Shown one piece after another: positions 1-13,897 of a stretch of DNA of 64,000 nt. The position numbers and the translations under genes are program-made. Numbering within the stretch: position 1 is the stretch's first letter; each line of letters opens with the position of its first letter. The notes under the pieces are model-generated. The model ran no database searches. It had not been told where the DNA came from and worked only from the letters and a program-made list of their open reading frames with translations. The stretch covers positions 10,196,238 to 10,260,237 of the forward strand of contig NC_080062.1 in assembly GCF_026212465.1 (NCBI RefSeq), read 5' to 3'. This stretch comes from Amaranthus tricolor (Eukaryota; Streptophyta; Magnoliopsida; Caryophyllales; Amaranthaceae).

Positions 1-1175
1 GTGATATTTTGTAATATGAGAACACACCTTTTACATTACCTTTACAACTTGTACTAGCTTATTTTGCAAGAATCATTTTATGCTTTTTAGTTCTTCCTTC
101 ATCCTTGTTCTTAAACCCTAGGTTTTATCTTTTACAATCAACATTGAAAATCACAAAAATAATTCAATCAAAGTTTATTTTAGTTATATAGTTGTTCAAT
201 CTATTAGTTTATTGTTAATTGAGGCTTCTCTTCTTCATCAATCTCCATTGTTGAAGGTTTAAGCTTCAATATTTTTCTGGGTTTTTTTCTTTGTTTTCCA
301 ACTGCTCCCATCTTTTGTAGGTACGCCCTAATACTTCTTAGTTATTATTGATAGTTTACTTTTGGTTTTATACGTGTTTGTAGTTTTCACCATTATTGCT
401 CAATAGCTTTAATATTTGGATTTTTGTGTTTGTTGGTTATTCAATATCTTTTCATATTCTCCATTATGATGTCTTTAAGTAATAGAATGAGTAGTGAGTA
501 GTTTTCTGGGGTTGGGGTTAACTCAACCCTTCTGATGGCTTGATGATGATGAAAATCTAGTTGATATTGGGTTGATTAATGCTTAGTTAAGGGGTTAATT
601 TACCCATTGGTCAAGGATTGTCATGGTTGCTTCTAATATACCAACGAGAGTTGAATTTTGGGTAGTCTAATCCTTGATCAATGAATAGAATCGAATGCGA
701 GGGATCAATGAGGATTGAACCTTGCATCCACCCTCTCATCTAAGGGCTCTATCCTTCACCTACAAGAGTAGGGAAGGATGACCAAGTAGCGGATGATTTA
801 TAGCCCGAGAATCTTCATCTTCACTCACGAGAGTGAGGATGGTGAAGAGCTTGGAAGCAATCCCAAGCCCGATCAAGGATCAGATTGCTCTTCTTAGTGC
901 GTTTCACTATCCTTTAATGACCCTTAAGAAGCTAGTGTATCGCCACCGAAAAGTCATCATGAATGAGTTAACCCTACCTCCTTTTGTCATTGATTGTTAA
1001 CCTCTTATTTACTTCTACATATTTTTTTGATTAGTGCATTCAACAACCCCCTTTTTCTATCTGACTAATACGCAAGCATAAATACGCATAACCATGTTTC
1101 CCTATGAACACGACTTGGTTAGTGCGACGATCCGTGCACTTGTGGTAATTACATCAAGAAGTAAAATTTTTGGTG

Positions 1176-1178
<3 letters not shown>
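1..1178. other. Intergenic, no gene recognised
   Basis: No open frame with recognisable family character was found on either strand. The stretch around 690-950 has a less AT-rich, LTR-leader-like texture, but no PBS, polypurine tract or paired copy was seen, so it is left unclassified. Confidence 0.4.
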
Positions 1179-3764
<2,586 letters not shown>

Positions 3765-3774
3765 AATTTCATTT

Positions 3775-3935
3775 CACACATAAACTCACATATGTATGCA
3801 TGTGAGGAATTCTGTTTGTTCTATATTGGCTTGCTATCATTAGTGTTGTTCAAGAGCAGATCTAGTGTATAATCCTTAAGGTCAGTTGAAATCACTAAAA
3901 TTTAAAACAAAATCAATTAGTATACGTAAATAATT
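3775..3935 (+). repeat. Direct duplication, copy 1 (lacks the 977-bp insertion)
   Basis: This segment (CTCACATATGTATGCATGTG through AATTTAAAACAAAATCAATT) matches 4860-4923 joined to 5910-5995. Copy 1 lacks the CCGA-rich element that interrupts copy 2, so it is a natural empty-site control for that insertion. The nature of the duplicated sequence is unknown. Confidence 0.75.
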
Positions 3936-3937
3936 TA

Positions 3938-4100
3938 AGGGTGTTCATAACCGATTACCCGGCACCTGATTAGTCGGGTATCTATTTTAACGGTTCGTGT
4001 CCCGGCCTGACTAATCCAGATACCAGATGTCGGTTACCCTGAAAAATCGAATCGCGACATAGGTACCCGATTTTAATTTTGGATGAATTTATTGGCAATT
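3938..4100. repeat. CCGA-rich degenerate repeat with AGGGTGTTCA-type end
   Basis: Begins AGGGTGTTCATAACCGATTA and continues with TACCCG/CGGGTA-rich degenerate repeats; similar GACCCG sequence recurs at about 4690-4760. It resembles the element at 4924-5900 in its end motif and base pattern, but no matching right end or TSD was found. Probably a truncated relative. Confidence 0.45.
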
Positions 4101-4690
4101 TTTCTATAGAATATGTGGAATTGATACAGAATTTTTTGACAACTATTATTGGAAATTTAGAGCAAGAACAATCAAAAATACAAATTGAAACAAAAAAGAA
4201 GCCAAAAAAAATAATAACAATAAAAAAAGGCAGAGAAGAACATTAACAATCAAAATTAAGAATAAACAATGAAGCTAAAAAATGAAAAAACAAATTCAAA
4301 GAAAAATGATCATAAAATATGAATGAAAGAACAATCTAGAACAATAAGTGAAAAAACAAGATCAATATAAAAAACTACGAAGAAAGACAATGCAATTTTG
4401 CAGAAAAATTCAAGACTAAAAAACAACAATCCAAACAAACGAGTGATGAGAAATAAAAAAAAAAATCAAAACAAAAAAAAAAAAATAAATAAATCTAAAC
4501 TCAAAAAAATCAAAAAAAAAAATACAGTGATGTGAAACGAAGTAAAGAACAGAATAAGTGATGATGAAGAATAGAAGAAGGTTTCAGAAATGGCTGTATC
4601 TGCCTTTCTGTGTGTAATTGAAGGAGTGCAAGTGTGTAATTGGGTCAGTATGTTTTAAGTGAAAACCTAACAAAAAAATTCCATCTATAA
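4101..4690. other. A-rich intergenic stretch
   Basis: Strongly A-rich on the + strand (runs of AAAAATCAA type). No gene, RNA gene or inverted repeat recognised. Confidence 0.4.
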
Positions 4691-4923
4691 TTACGGGTCA
4701 GCGTGTACCCCGTACCCGTTGCAAAACAATTTGCGACCCATGACCCGACTCGTAATTAATATTTTTTTAAAAATTAACTCGTCATTTGTGGTTCAATGCG
4801 TCAGATTAAGCGGAACGGATTTTTTAAACAAGCCTAGTAAACACACTTTAGATGAGTTGGTTTGTGTACTCACATATGTAGCATGTGAGGAAGTCTCTTT
4901 GTTCCCATATTGGTTTGCAATTA

Positions 4924-5900
4924 GAGCTGTTCAAATCTGACCCGACCCGAAAATCCGAACCGAAATCGAAAGTTAATCGACCCGAAAATACGTTTCTTTT
5001 TTATGTTTATCGAACCGATATCCAAATCAAAGTTGTGCCCAAACCGATTTACGACCGAAAATCGTAAAATCGAACCCGAACTGCGACCAATTTTTATAAT
5101 CGACATATAACCGTTAACCGAGATTACCCGAAACTAATAGTGACCGACCCGAGTCATACCCGACCCAAAGAATGCTCAAAACCGAACTTGATCTGGCTAA
5201 AACCGACTTAACCTGAACGAATTTTTAATCGAAAATGCCATAAACCTGAACCAATTTTTAACATAGAGGTATGATCGACTAATATTCAATCATCTTATTA
5301 GTTAATTAAATAAAGTAATAGAAATTTTAATAAATTAAATTTTATACATACATGGTTTCATATATTTAGAGTTAATAATTAATGGTCAATATGTATGTAA
5401 CTATTTTTAATCAATTTAGATGAAACATGATAAAACTTTAATTTTAATTTACAGTCAAACTAGTACAAGTAACAAAGTAATAATCATTAAATGATTTGCA
5501 TTTTAACTATTTTTCCTTAACTAAGGGGAGTCTTATCAGCAATTAAAAAATGCAAACAACTTAATCTGATATTGACTCGATCTATAGTAATAATTAATTC
5601 GTAGCTGAATTCTACTGGAAAATAATACCCGAATCCGATCTGTACCAGGTAAAACTGAACCAATTATTAACCCATGACAGTCCCAGACCAATTGACTACT
5701 CGACACGAACTTCAACCGACACCGAACCGATGCTAACCCGATAGCTCAAATAATCGATCTTCAACTGAACCGTGACTAACCGACCTGACCCGAGTGTGAT
5801 CCGCCGTAATACGCATCCGAAAAATGACCGATCTGAAATACAACTAAACCGAATGACACCTGTCTGAAACCGACTCGATCACCCGAATGAACACCTATAC
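4924..5900. mobile_element. 977-bp CCGA-rich element with 9-bp TSD
   Basis: Flanked on both sides by TTGCAATTA (4915-4923 and 5901-5909). The left end reads GAGCTGTTCAAATCTGACCC. The right end, read inverted, is GTATAGGTGTTCATTCGGG, so the ends share an AG(C/G)TGTTCA inverted motif. The interior is made of degenerate CCGACCCGAAA and ACCGA units around a central AT-rich part. No coding frame of note. A related empty site exists at 3775-3935. The 9-bp TSD is usual for Mutator-like elements, but no transposase homology is visible and the superfamily is uncertain. Confidence 0.7.
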
Positions 5901-6104
5901 TTGCAATTATTAGATCTGTTCATGGGCAGATCTAATGTGTAATCATGTTGACGTCACTTAAATTTAAAACAAAATCAAGTAGTATATGTTAATATACCTT
6001 AAATGAGTTTGTTAGTGTAATGTCTATAACATGAATGACTAGGGTTCGTAACCCACAAATTTCTTATATTTTTTTTGGACATCACTTATTTTTTTAGCTC
6101 CGCC

Positions 6105-6234
<130 letters not shown>

Positions 6235-6466
6235 CAAATAAGAAAGATTTTAAAATGAGAAGGGTGAGAAAGATTTTTGTTTGATTACTATACATAAAAA
6301 AAGGACATTATGTTATAAATTAAGAACATTTTAAAAATTATTTCATAGTTACCTTTCTGTATAATATAGTTATTTTTAAAATTATGAGTTTTGGCTCAAT
6401 CATGACCACAGATTTTTTTTATTTTAGTAAAATCAAGGGTGTAGAGTCCTTCTCAATGGATCCCTC

Positions 6467-6468
<2 letters not shown>

Positions 6469-6553
<85 letters not shown>
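6469..6553. repeat. (AT)n microsatellite
   Basis: Pure AT dinucleotide array of about 85 bp. Confidence 0.97.
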
Positions 6554-6555
<2 letters not shown>

Positions 6556-7509
6556 CATAGCATTAGAAATATCAACATGAATCATTTCATTGCAATCAAC
6601 AATTCTATTTCATGTTATTAGAATAAAACTTTTGGATTGGTACTTTGACATTTTATTAGAGTCAATGTAACAAAGAGGTTATAAGTTCAAATCGCATGCA
6701 CCCCTCATTTAAAGGGAAATTACTTATTGCCAAATATGAGCGCACTTCTAGCCCAAAATGGCTTTCTTGTGAGAGACATGTTATTAGAATATATAACATA
6801 TTTTTTGATCTCAACAATTAGTTAAACTTTTTTTAAGTTGGTCACTTAACAATTTAAGATTGACCAAATTGCAAGCAACAAAACAATCCGGGGCGGAGGA
6901 AAAATACGCACTAATTTTAAAAGCCTTATTTATTCTATTTTTTCATAATTTTAGGATCTAAAAATAAGTAATTAGATTAAATCCAAGAAAATGTAAACTA
7001 ACATTGACTAATATTTGAGGTTCTCTAATTTAGAGAGTTCTATACGATGCACATATACACAATAACCCTTGGCAATAGCCAAACAACTAATAATCATTTG
7101 ATCTTACCATTGTAGTATGTTTCTAAAGCCAAACAACTAATAATCATTAATCTTACCACATTTTTCCAACTAAATGGAGTAACAAAAATAAAACATTACA
7201 CATTTTAAGGGCCTAATGAAGCGATTTAATTTTTTTAAGTTGGTTTCTTGACATTATTATTAACCGATTTAAACTTTTTGTTCACGTGATTCTTCCATAT
7301 GATATTGTTGAAGTCAAAATATATTATACATTCACTATACTACAAAAAAACAATTTTATTTGATTTAAGATTGGCTTTAGACACCAATCAATACACAATT
7401 TCCCCAAAATAATTCATTAGCCATGAAATAAATAATCACCTTACAAAAACCCCAAAAATACCTAACAAAATAAGTACCCAACCCAACATATATAGACTAT
7501 AGTATTTAC
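6554..7509. other. Intergenic; possible SINE-like box B
   Basis: No gene. At about 6677-6700, GGTTATAAGTTCAAATCGCA resembles the tRNA-type box B of plant SINEs, but no convincing box A or 3' tail was found. The stretch nearest 7509 probably includes the 3' UTR of the minus-strand gene that ends at 7510. Confidence 0.3.
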
Positions 7510-8085
7510 CTAACTACACAAGATAACCCTAGTTAGACCCAAAATAAGGCAAGAAATAGCAAAGAAAAACATAGTAACAAAATCTCTAGAAGACCATTTT
7601 CTAACAACTTTAGTTTCAATCCTCATACTTTTAGCCCTTCTTAGTGCATCAACTTCCTTCAACAAATCAAATTCAATTCCTTTCTTCTTCAATTCCTCCA
7701 CACATTTCCCTAATAACTTCCAATCTTCCTTTTCCCTTTCTAGAAGCTTCTGAAGATGGGAATCTACATCAGTTTTGTACCGAATTGCCCAGATAACCGC
7801 CATGGAAAAGAACAAAGAACAAAGAGAAGGAACCCATGATTTTTTACAGGAAGTGGGATTATTAATGGTGGAAATGTTGAACAGAAAGAGGAGAGAAAAT
7901 GAATGGAAAAGGAAAAAAATGGTGTAAAGATTTGTGATTTCTTTTTGAATTCCATCGATTTGGGATTCTTTGAGGGAGATTCTGCCGAGAATCAGGTCTT
8001 GTTCTTTAAGCCATTGTTTGAGGAGGAGTTTGTGGGTTGGGGTTTCGGCGATTTGGTGAAGTGGGTGTTGGGATTTCGACTCCAT
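7510..8085 (-). CDS. Conserved plant membrane protein of unknown function (191 aa)
   Basis: Single-exon gene beginning MESKSQHPLHQIAETPTHKL. Three hydrophobic segments are visible: about residues 54-73 (rich in Phe/Leu), 84-103 (SWVPSLCSLFFSMAVIWAIR) and 170-189 (near the C terminus). Between the second and third lies a charged helix with LLEREKEDWKLLGKCVEELK, likely coiled-coil. The frame is complete from ATG to stop, with no insertions. The pattern matches a small plant-specific family of uncharacterised proteins that I recognise by its N-terminal HQIAE.PTHKLLLKQWLKE signature; no biochemical role is known to me. Expression is from the minus strand, and the upstream region at 8086-8340 holds purine-rich stretches. 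Probably a functional host gene. Confidence 0.85.
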   Translation of the reverse strand: MESKSQHPLHQIAETPTHKLLLKQWLKEQDLILGRISLKESQIDGIQKEITNLYTIFFLFHSFSLLFLFNISTINNPTSCKKSWVPSLCSLFFSMAVIWAIRYKTDVDSHLQKLLEREKEDWKLLGKCVEELKKKGIEFDLLKEVDALRRAKSMRIETKVVRKWSSRDFVTMFFFAISCLILGLTRVILCS

Positions 8086-8600
8086 TGATGTAAATTATGG
8101 AGCTTTTTTGTTGGTTTGGATTTGGATTAGGATATGAATGTGATATGATGATAGAGAAAGAAACAGAGAAAGGGTAAACAGAGAAAGGGTAGAGATGAGA
8201 AAGGGTGAAGGATATATTGAGGAGATTTGAAAAGTTAAAGAGTGCGAGGGTTTTGCAACGGTCATCTCTGGTTTTGTGGACTTTTTAAATGCAATTAACG
8301 GTCAAATTTCTGGCGGTGCAACGGGCTTTTGTTTTTCATGAAGTGGGAAGAAAAATTGATTTAATAACAAGTCTTCCGAGAGAATGCTTTGATAAAGCTC
8401 TATAAAATCGTCTAATTATCCTATTCTGTTATAATATTGTATATTTAATAATTTAATTTAATAAAAATCTTTTTAAAAACTTATATTCAATAATTAAAAT
8501 CAAAATTAATGCAAAATTCTATAAAATCACCATGTGAAATTTTCTAGCTCTTTTATGGTATTATATGATATGATATGATGGGTGTAATTATAATTTTCTA
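8086..8600 (-). promoter_or_regulatory. Probable 5' UTR/promoter of the 191-aa gene
   Basis: Lies directly upstream of the minus-strand start at 8085. It contains GAGAAAGGGTA-type repeats at about 8165-8205 (CT-rich on the coding strand, common in plant 5' leaders). No definite TATA box was assigned. Confidence 0.35.
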
Positions 8601-8614
8601 TAATAGGTAATTAT

Positions 8615-8940
8615 TAATTGATCAAATTAAGGTCATAATTGATATTTTAAAGTTAAAATTGATTTCTTTTATAAGATATAACGAATCATTTAATTGATCA
8701 CTTTATATATAATTGATTACTTTAATGTTGATATTGAAGACTTTATAAAGATCATAAATGACCCAGTTAAGGTTATAAACTTTTAAGTAGAAATTGATCA
8801 CATTGATGTCAGAATTAATCACTTTTAGGTGAAAATTAAAATTCTTTATTTTATTGATTCATTAATGTTTACTAAGTTGAAATTGATCACTTTATGTCAA
8901 AATTGATACCATTAAGATTAAAATTAATTTTTTTTTTAAG
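8615..8940. repeat. Degenerate short-period repeat, TTGATCACTTTAAG type
   Basis: Many imperfect copies of AAATTGATCACTTTAAGGT-like units in tandem, with the palindromic core TGATCA. The same unit recurs at 41585-41800 and 57395-57535. No gene in this stretch. Confidence 0.6.
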
Positions 8941-9599
8941 TTTGTATCAACCCACATTAGTACTCGCCTCATAATGAGAATGTCTTCCGTGAGATTTTTG
9001 GTTGATTTATAGTATACGAAGGATAGAGTTAGCTGGGATTTATTTCCAGTACTTTACTTGAAAAAGTGAGTATTTGTGCATGGTTATATTTTAACCTCAT
9101 CCCTTGATTGTCAAAAAATAAATAAACCCATTTTTTATTTATTGCTATTTTTTTCATCAGCGACCCAATATGTTATAGAAAACAAAAATTCTAATTAAGT
9201 TTTTTTACACGCATTTCAAAAAATGGGATTTAATTTCATGCAAAAATTATTTTCTTAAGTTTGCTGTTAAAGAATATGAGATTTTAGCAAGAGAGGAGTA
9301 AGATTGGAAGTTCTTGAAAAAAAGATGGAGACACAACTAAAATATGACAACAAATAAAAATGCTTTAACTAAATTCATTATGGAAATAATCCTCTAATTA
9401 TAAAACGTTTGTAAAGGAACAATACTATTCATCAATTGCTGATGAACAATGAAAATACTGTTCACTCAGCTTCTTTACAACTTTCTCCTGCTTCTTTGCT
9501 CTATTCTATCCCTTTCTATCCGTTTGCTTGTTCTTTGCTTTGATTTCTCATTTCTTTTCTTCTCTTAATTTTTCATCTTCCTTCTTGGTTCTTTGATTT

Positions 9600-10278
9600 G
9601 ATTTCTCATTTTCATTTTGAAAGAAAATGGTTCGGACTCAAGAAAACAGAGAATGAACAAGAAAACACAACAATAATCAACACAATGTGTTTATGCCTCA
9701 AATAAACTATTTTATCATTAATATAATCACAATTACACTAATGACTCAACTTATAAAAGTCAAGAGCTCACTCTTAACCCATAAAGGTTTCACCTTTAAT
9801 GGTGAAACTCCACAAATGGCACTAATACAATGAAAACACTATAATAGCCAATGCTCTAACTTCTCTAATGTATTTGTCTCTCCTCTTACTTCTAGTGATG
9901 TTCTAAGACTCTCTTATAAAGCCTAGCACATATTAGAAGCCCTAGGACCAAATCCTTGAAGACCAAGGAAATCCAGCAACTAAAACAGAAACTCGCAAAA
10001 ACGCGTACTGGAGCCCGCTCGGCTGAGCCCCTTATGCTCGACCAGTCAAGTGAACTTCCAGAAACTACTGGACTCCACTGATGCACCGCTCGATCGAGCC
10101 ACACCTGCTCGACCGGTTGAGTGGCTGGATTAGGGACCTGCTGCTTTGTGCTGAGCTGCTTCCTTGGTCATGCAACGTTCTCCTCGAGTCTTGCCTTGAC
10201 CAATGCATCCCTTATGTACCATACACTTGTTCTTCGTCGCACCCTCATCACGACACTCCAAAGACCCTCCACACAAGC
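9600..10278. other. Probable LTR-retrotransposon fragment, unclassified
   Basis: Base composition changes to a GC-richer, LTR-like texture (9980-10260) with the pair CTCGATCGAGCC and CTCGACCGGTTGAG. No PBS, polypurine tract, coding domain or second copy in the window, so this rests on texture only. Confidence 0.3.
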
Positions 10279-10410
10279 AGGGGTGTACAAAATGAGACCG
10301 GATCGAAACCGGTTGAGACCGAACCTAAACCGGACCGGACCGGTTGCATCCGGGTCTTAATAACTCTTCATTTCGAGTTTCCGGTCCGGTCTGGTCTAAA
10401 CCAAAAATCC
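10279..10410. repeat. CCGG-rich repeat with AGGGGTGTACAAA end
   Basis: Starts AGGGGTGTACAAAATGAGAC and contains GGACCGGACCGG, later matched by inverted CCGGTCCGGTCTGG at about 10381-10394. It shares the terminal GGTGTNCA motif and CCG-rich interior with 4924-5900 and 50178-50473. The right end is not defined. Confidence 0.45.
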
Positions 10411-10855
10411 ACTTGTTTTTCTTTTGATTGATTTAAGTAATTTATATTTTGAATAGTCAAGTTCATCAACTGCAATTCTACTTTCACTATTTTTGATTGT
10501 TTTTCTGATCGTTTATACCTGATCAAGTTGAATTTTTTTTATTGGTGTGGTTGAATTTAATTATCATATGGAGTAGTTGTGAGTCTTGTGAGTGGTTGGA
10601 TCGTTATTCACTTTTTTAATTTGCAACTTATGGTTTTTGTCCTTGTTTCTATCCATCATGGGTTCTAGTTGGATCATTACGTACTTTACCTTATACTTGT
10701 TCTTGGGGAATTTTACTTTGATTGTTGAGCTATAAGAAAATTACCCTTATTGATGAATTATGCACAATGTTTTTACTAAATTTGAAGTTATTAGTCATTC
10801 CTAAGCCCTTTTTATATCCTATGATTAAGTGTTTTGGTTCTATTTTATCCTTTAG

Positions 10856-11391
10856 GAACATTCCAGGATCATATGTAAAGAGATTTGTTGCTCCTAAATT
10901 GAGTCTACTGTCAAATTTGCATGAATTGTATGTTGATCATTCATTCATTTGGGTGTTTTTTGTTTTTGGTTTTAGATTAGGTTTAAACTTATGCTTTATC
11001 TGTTAATTTCAGACACCTTCATGGGAATAATTTGATTGACATTATTCCTAAAGAAATTGGCAAATTGAAGAACCTCGAGGTTTTGGATCTTGGAGCAAAT
11101 CATCTATCTGGGCCAATTCCACATGGAATGGGGAATTTAAATAGCCTTGTGAAAATGTATTAAGTTATTTGGTATAATTGCTTGTGCTAGTTTCTTAAGT
11201 TTTTCTTAAATTAGTTTCATATTTTGCACTTTTGTTTTTAGGAACCTTGAGTCTAATGGGTTGATGGGATTGATACCTCCTGAACTTGGCATTTTAAAAA
11301 ATCTTCAGAAGCTTTACTTGGACCAAAATAAGCTCCAAGGATATATACCTGGGGCTGGTATCGCCGATTTTACTGAGAATATGCATAAAAT
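10856..11391 (+). pseudogene. LRR receptor-like kinase fragment (At1g63430/At5g41180-like), three exons
   Basis: Three exons with GT-AG borders and consistent phase: 10856-10927 (72 nt), 11013-11156 (144 nt) and 11242-11391 (150 nt). Joined, they encode LRRs of the plant class, for example HLHGNNLIDIIPKEIGKLKN, then LGANHLSGPIP and NLESNGLMGLIPPELG, ending DFTENMHKM. The 72-nt multiples fit one 24-residue LRR per unit. Order and wording match the LRR part of the At1g63430 receptor kinase family, from my knowledge of that protein. No upstream signal-peptide exon and no downstream kinase domain were found. A large retroelement tandem begins 470 bp downstream. Conserved positions are altered (NIPGSYVKRF where the family has NISG), so I read this as a broken or partial gene copy. 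Confidence 0.8.
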
Positions 11392-11860
11392 GTAAGCATA
11401 ATTTGTATTGCAAATTCTAGATTGTACACTTGTAGATTCTAGAGAAATCTATGGCTTATCCTTCAATTAAATTAAATGTTTTGCTTTGAAATTTTATTAA
11501 ACGCGAGACACAAACTTGTACTCTGTATAATTCAGACTACGAAATCTAGGACATTATCGGTTGATTGAGAGTTATTTACTATGTGAGAGCAAGGTTTTTG
11601 TTGATGTTATTAGCATGAAGTCATATACGAGCTTTCAAGTTATTCCTTATTTTCAAGTAGCAATGTAACCTACTGCACGGTAATGTAGTCCTAGCCTCTA
11701 AGGTAATGCTAGCGACTTCCCTTGAATGTATATGTACATTCTTGTTGGCGAACTAATGCTAGTGTCATATGACTATGCATCTGCTTTGCTAACGAATCTA
11801 ATGCCTTGCTTCTTTGCGCCCTATACTGTTTTTACGATTCCCTGTTGCACACTTCGGTTG
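11392..11860. other. Probable intron/flank of the broken LRR kinase gene
   Basis: The region follows a good donor (GTAAGC at 11392) and runs to the retroelement. TATGCATCTGC at about 11776 could be a decayed start of the next exon (Tyr-Ala-Ser is expected there), but no AG acceptor precedes it and the frame dies. Bases 11856-11860 are GGTTG, the 5' target-site copy. Confidence 0.4.
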
Positions 11861-13018
11861 TGAGCCATATCAGCTAGGCTCATGTGAGGACAACAACAAC
11901 AACCCAAATGCTAGCAAGGAATCAATGAACAACAACAACAAAAGCAACAAAAATCATTTTGATGTTTCTGATTTTACGCATACAAGGCCATTATCTACAC
12001 ATGATAATGAGACCAAGATAAACCTAAATAATAAGGAAGATCAGGAACTAATTATGGGAAAGCAATAACAAGAGCTTGAAGCATCAAAGGAACACAGAAG
12101 ACCTGCAACAACCCAAAATCAAAGGCATCAGCAGCCTCTGACCAGTTCCACTGACCAGGACACCTTGGCGGGCCTACCCAGACGAATCCTAAGCCCAAGG
12201 GATGACGTGGAGGATATATTTGGAATCTCCACACTTGAACCTAGCTACCATGGTTCAAGGGTCCTACTCATGATCATTGAAAGCACATGGAAGAGTAAGG
12301 CAAAGGTCGCACAGTCATCATGGACAGCAAGCCAAAACACACAGCAGCTTCTGACCACTTACCAGGACATCTTGGCAAGCCCGCCCAGACGTGACCCGAA
12401 CCCATTAGATGACGTGGAGGGTAGAGCTGGAATCTCTGCACATGGGTCTAGCTACCATGATCCAAGAGACCTCCTAGAAGTCACCAAAGGTGGACTGAAA
12501 ATAGAGGCTAAGGTCACCCAGTTGACAGAAGAACCAACAACTGCTGCATAGTCTTGATTGTTCTGTTTTAAGCTTCTTTAGGCGCGTGTAGGCACGTGTT
12601 TGTAAATAGCCGTTAATAACCGTTAGAAACTCATGTAATTAGCCTACTCCTCATTCCTAGCTCTATAAATAATTGATTCAATCATTGTAAACGGATGTTG
12701 ATTGTTGAATAAAATTCCAAATTTCAGAAAACTTCAAGTGTTTGAATTTTTCTTCAATTGCTTGCAATTGGGTTACTTGGGCCAGTTTGCCCTCCATTGA
12801 TTGTGCAACCTCTTGATCAGTCTTCAAGTTTGCACTTCAATCTATCCAAGAACATTGATCACTCCATTGATTAATCAAAGGAATCCTTCATTGTTGCGTT
12901 GAAAACGGGCTTCCAACCCTTGTCAAGGCATTGCATAGCAATCTTGGAATATCCCTGGTTTGAGTCACATTGTGATTGTGCGTATAAAGTTCATCATTTC
13001 ACACGCATAATCGCATCA
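11861..13018 (+). repeat. Gypsy family-1 LTR, copy 1 (5')
   Basis: 1158 bp from TGAGCC to GCATCA. Contains a TATAAATA box near 12662 and AATAAAA near 12708. Its copy of the LTR-encoded pol tail has a TAA stop at about 12066 where copies 2 and 3 have GAA, and it has CAAAAGCAAC where they have CAAAGGCAAC. Confidence 0.93.
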
Positions 13019-13020
13019 AT

Positions 13021-13032
13021 TGGTATCAGAGC
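13021..13032 (+). promoter_or_regulatory. Primer-binding site, initiator Met-tRNA
   Basis: TGGTATCAGAGC, two bases after the 5' LTR. It is complementary to the 3' end of plant initiator-Met tRNA. The same site in body 2 is at 17278-17289. Confidence 0.9.
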
Positions 13033-13897
13033 AAGGACGTGTAGGGCTTGAATTTCATCCTCATTCATTGGTGAAGACGAATTCTTTGCTTGAACCATCA
13101 GAGGAATCAAGAATTCAGAGATTAGGGCGATTTTCTGTTCGTATTCGATTTCAGTGGCAAATCTCTACAAATTTCGGTTGTTTTTCTTCCTTTTGTTTAA
13201 TTACTTCATGAATTAATGTTCCTAGATATAATTCGAAGCATTTCAATTGAATTTGGTTGGTAATTTGTGCGTGCATTATCTGATATTCACGAAAATTGTT
13301 CTGAAACCCTAAAGAACCCAGTTCTTGAAGGAGTATTCTGCAATTGGCGATTTTTCTTTGCATATCCGTTTAAATTTCATCTGAATTAATCAAAATAGAA
13401 CTGCAATTACATCATCATTGTATTTTTGCTTACGAAGTGATTGTGACTGTGGCTGCACATTACATACCATCAAAGAACTCACAGTGCTGTTCTGATTTGT
13501 GTGACATTGATATTCAAAATTGAATTTTTATACCATCTCGTGCATATTTGGCTGTAATCAACAATAACTAAGGAATTTACATTCAACAAAACATCTAAAG
13601 AACAAGGTGATTGTTATTGTTTCAGTTTAAAGCAAGTTGTGCACAGAACACAATTGTTCAATCTTGATTTCTGTTGTAAAACAGAACATTTGCTGCACCA
13701 CTTCTTTTCCTTTGCATGTTGGTTTTAAAATCAACAACTCATTATAATTGCAAGGTATTTGCTGCTATCTCATTTCAAGAAAGTTCGTGTACAAAATTCA
13801 GAAGTCAGAACACAAAGTGCTTAGAACAGTTTTGCTGCATTCAATTCCTTATTTACATATTTGCATAGCTTTGTGTGTTTGCAACATATAGATCATC

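Noticed and set aside
11776..11860. Possible next LRR-kinase exon beginning Tyr-Ala-Ser
   Set aside because: Only three residues match the expectation, there is no AG acceptor and the frame closes quickly; kept only as a remark.
13021..13032. tRNA-like sequences at TGGTATCAGAGC sites
   Set aside because: These are primer-binding sites next to LTRs, not tRNA genes; no cloverleaf surrounds them.
13020..13363. Small frames just after the PBS (63 aa + and 70 aa -; repeated at 17277-17620)
   Set aside because: They lie in the retroelement leader, begin in or near the PBS and have no recognisable domain.
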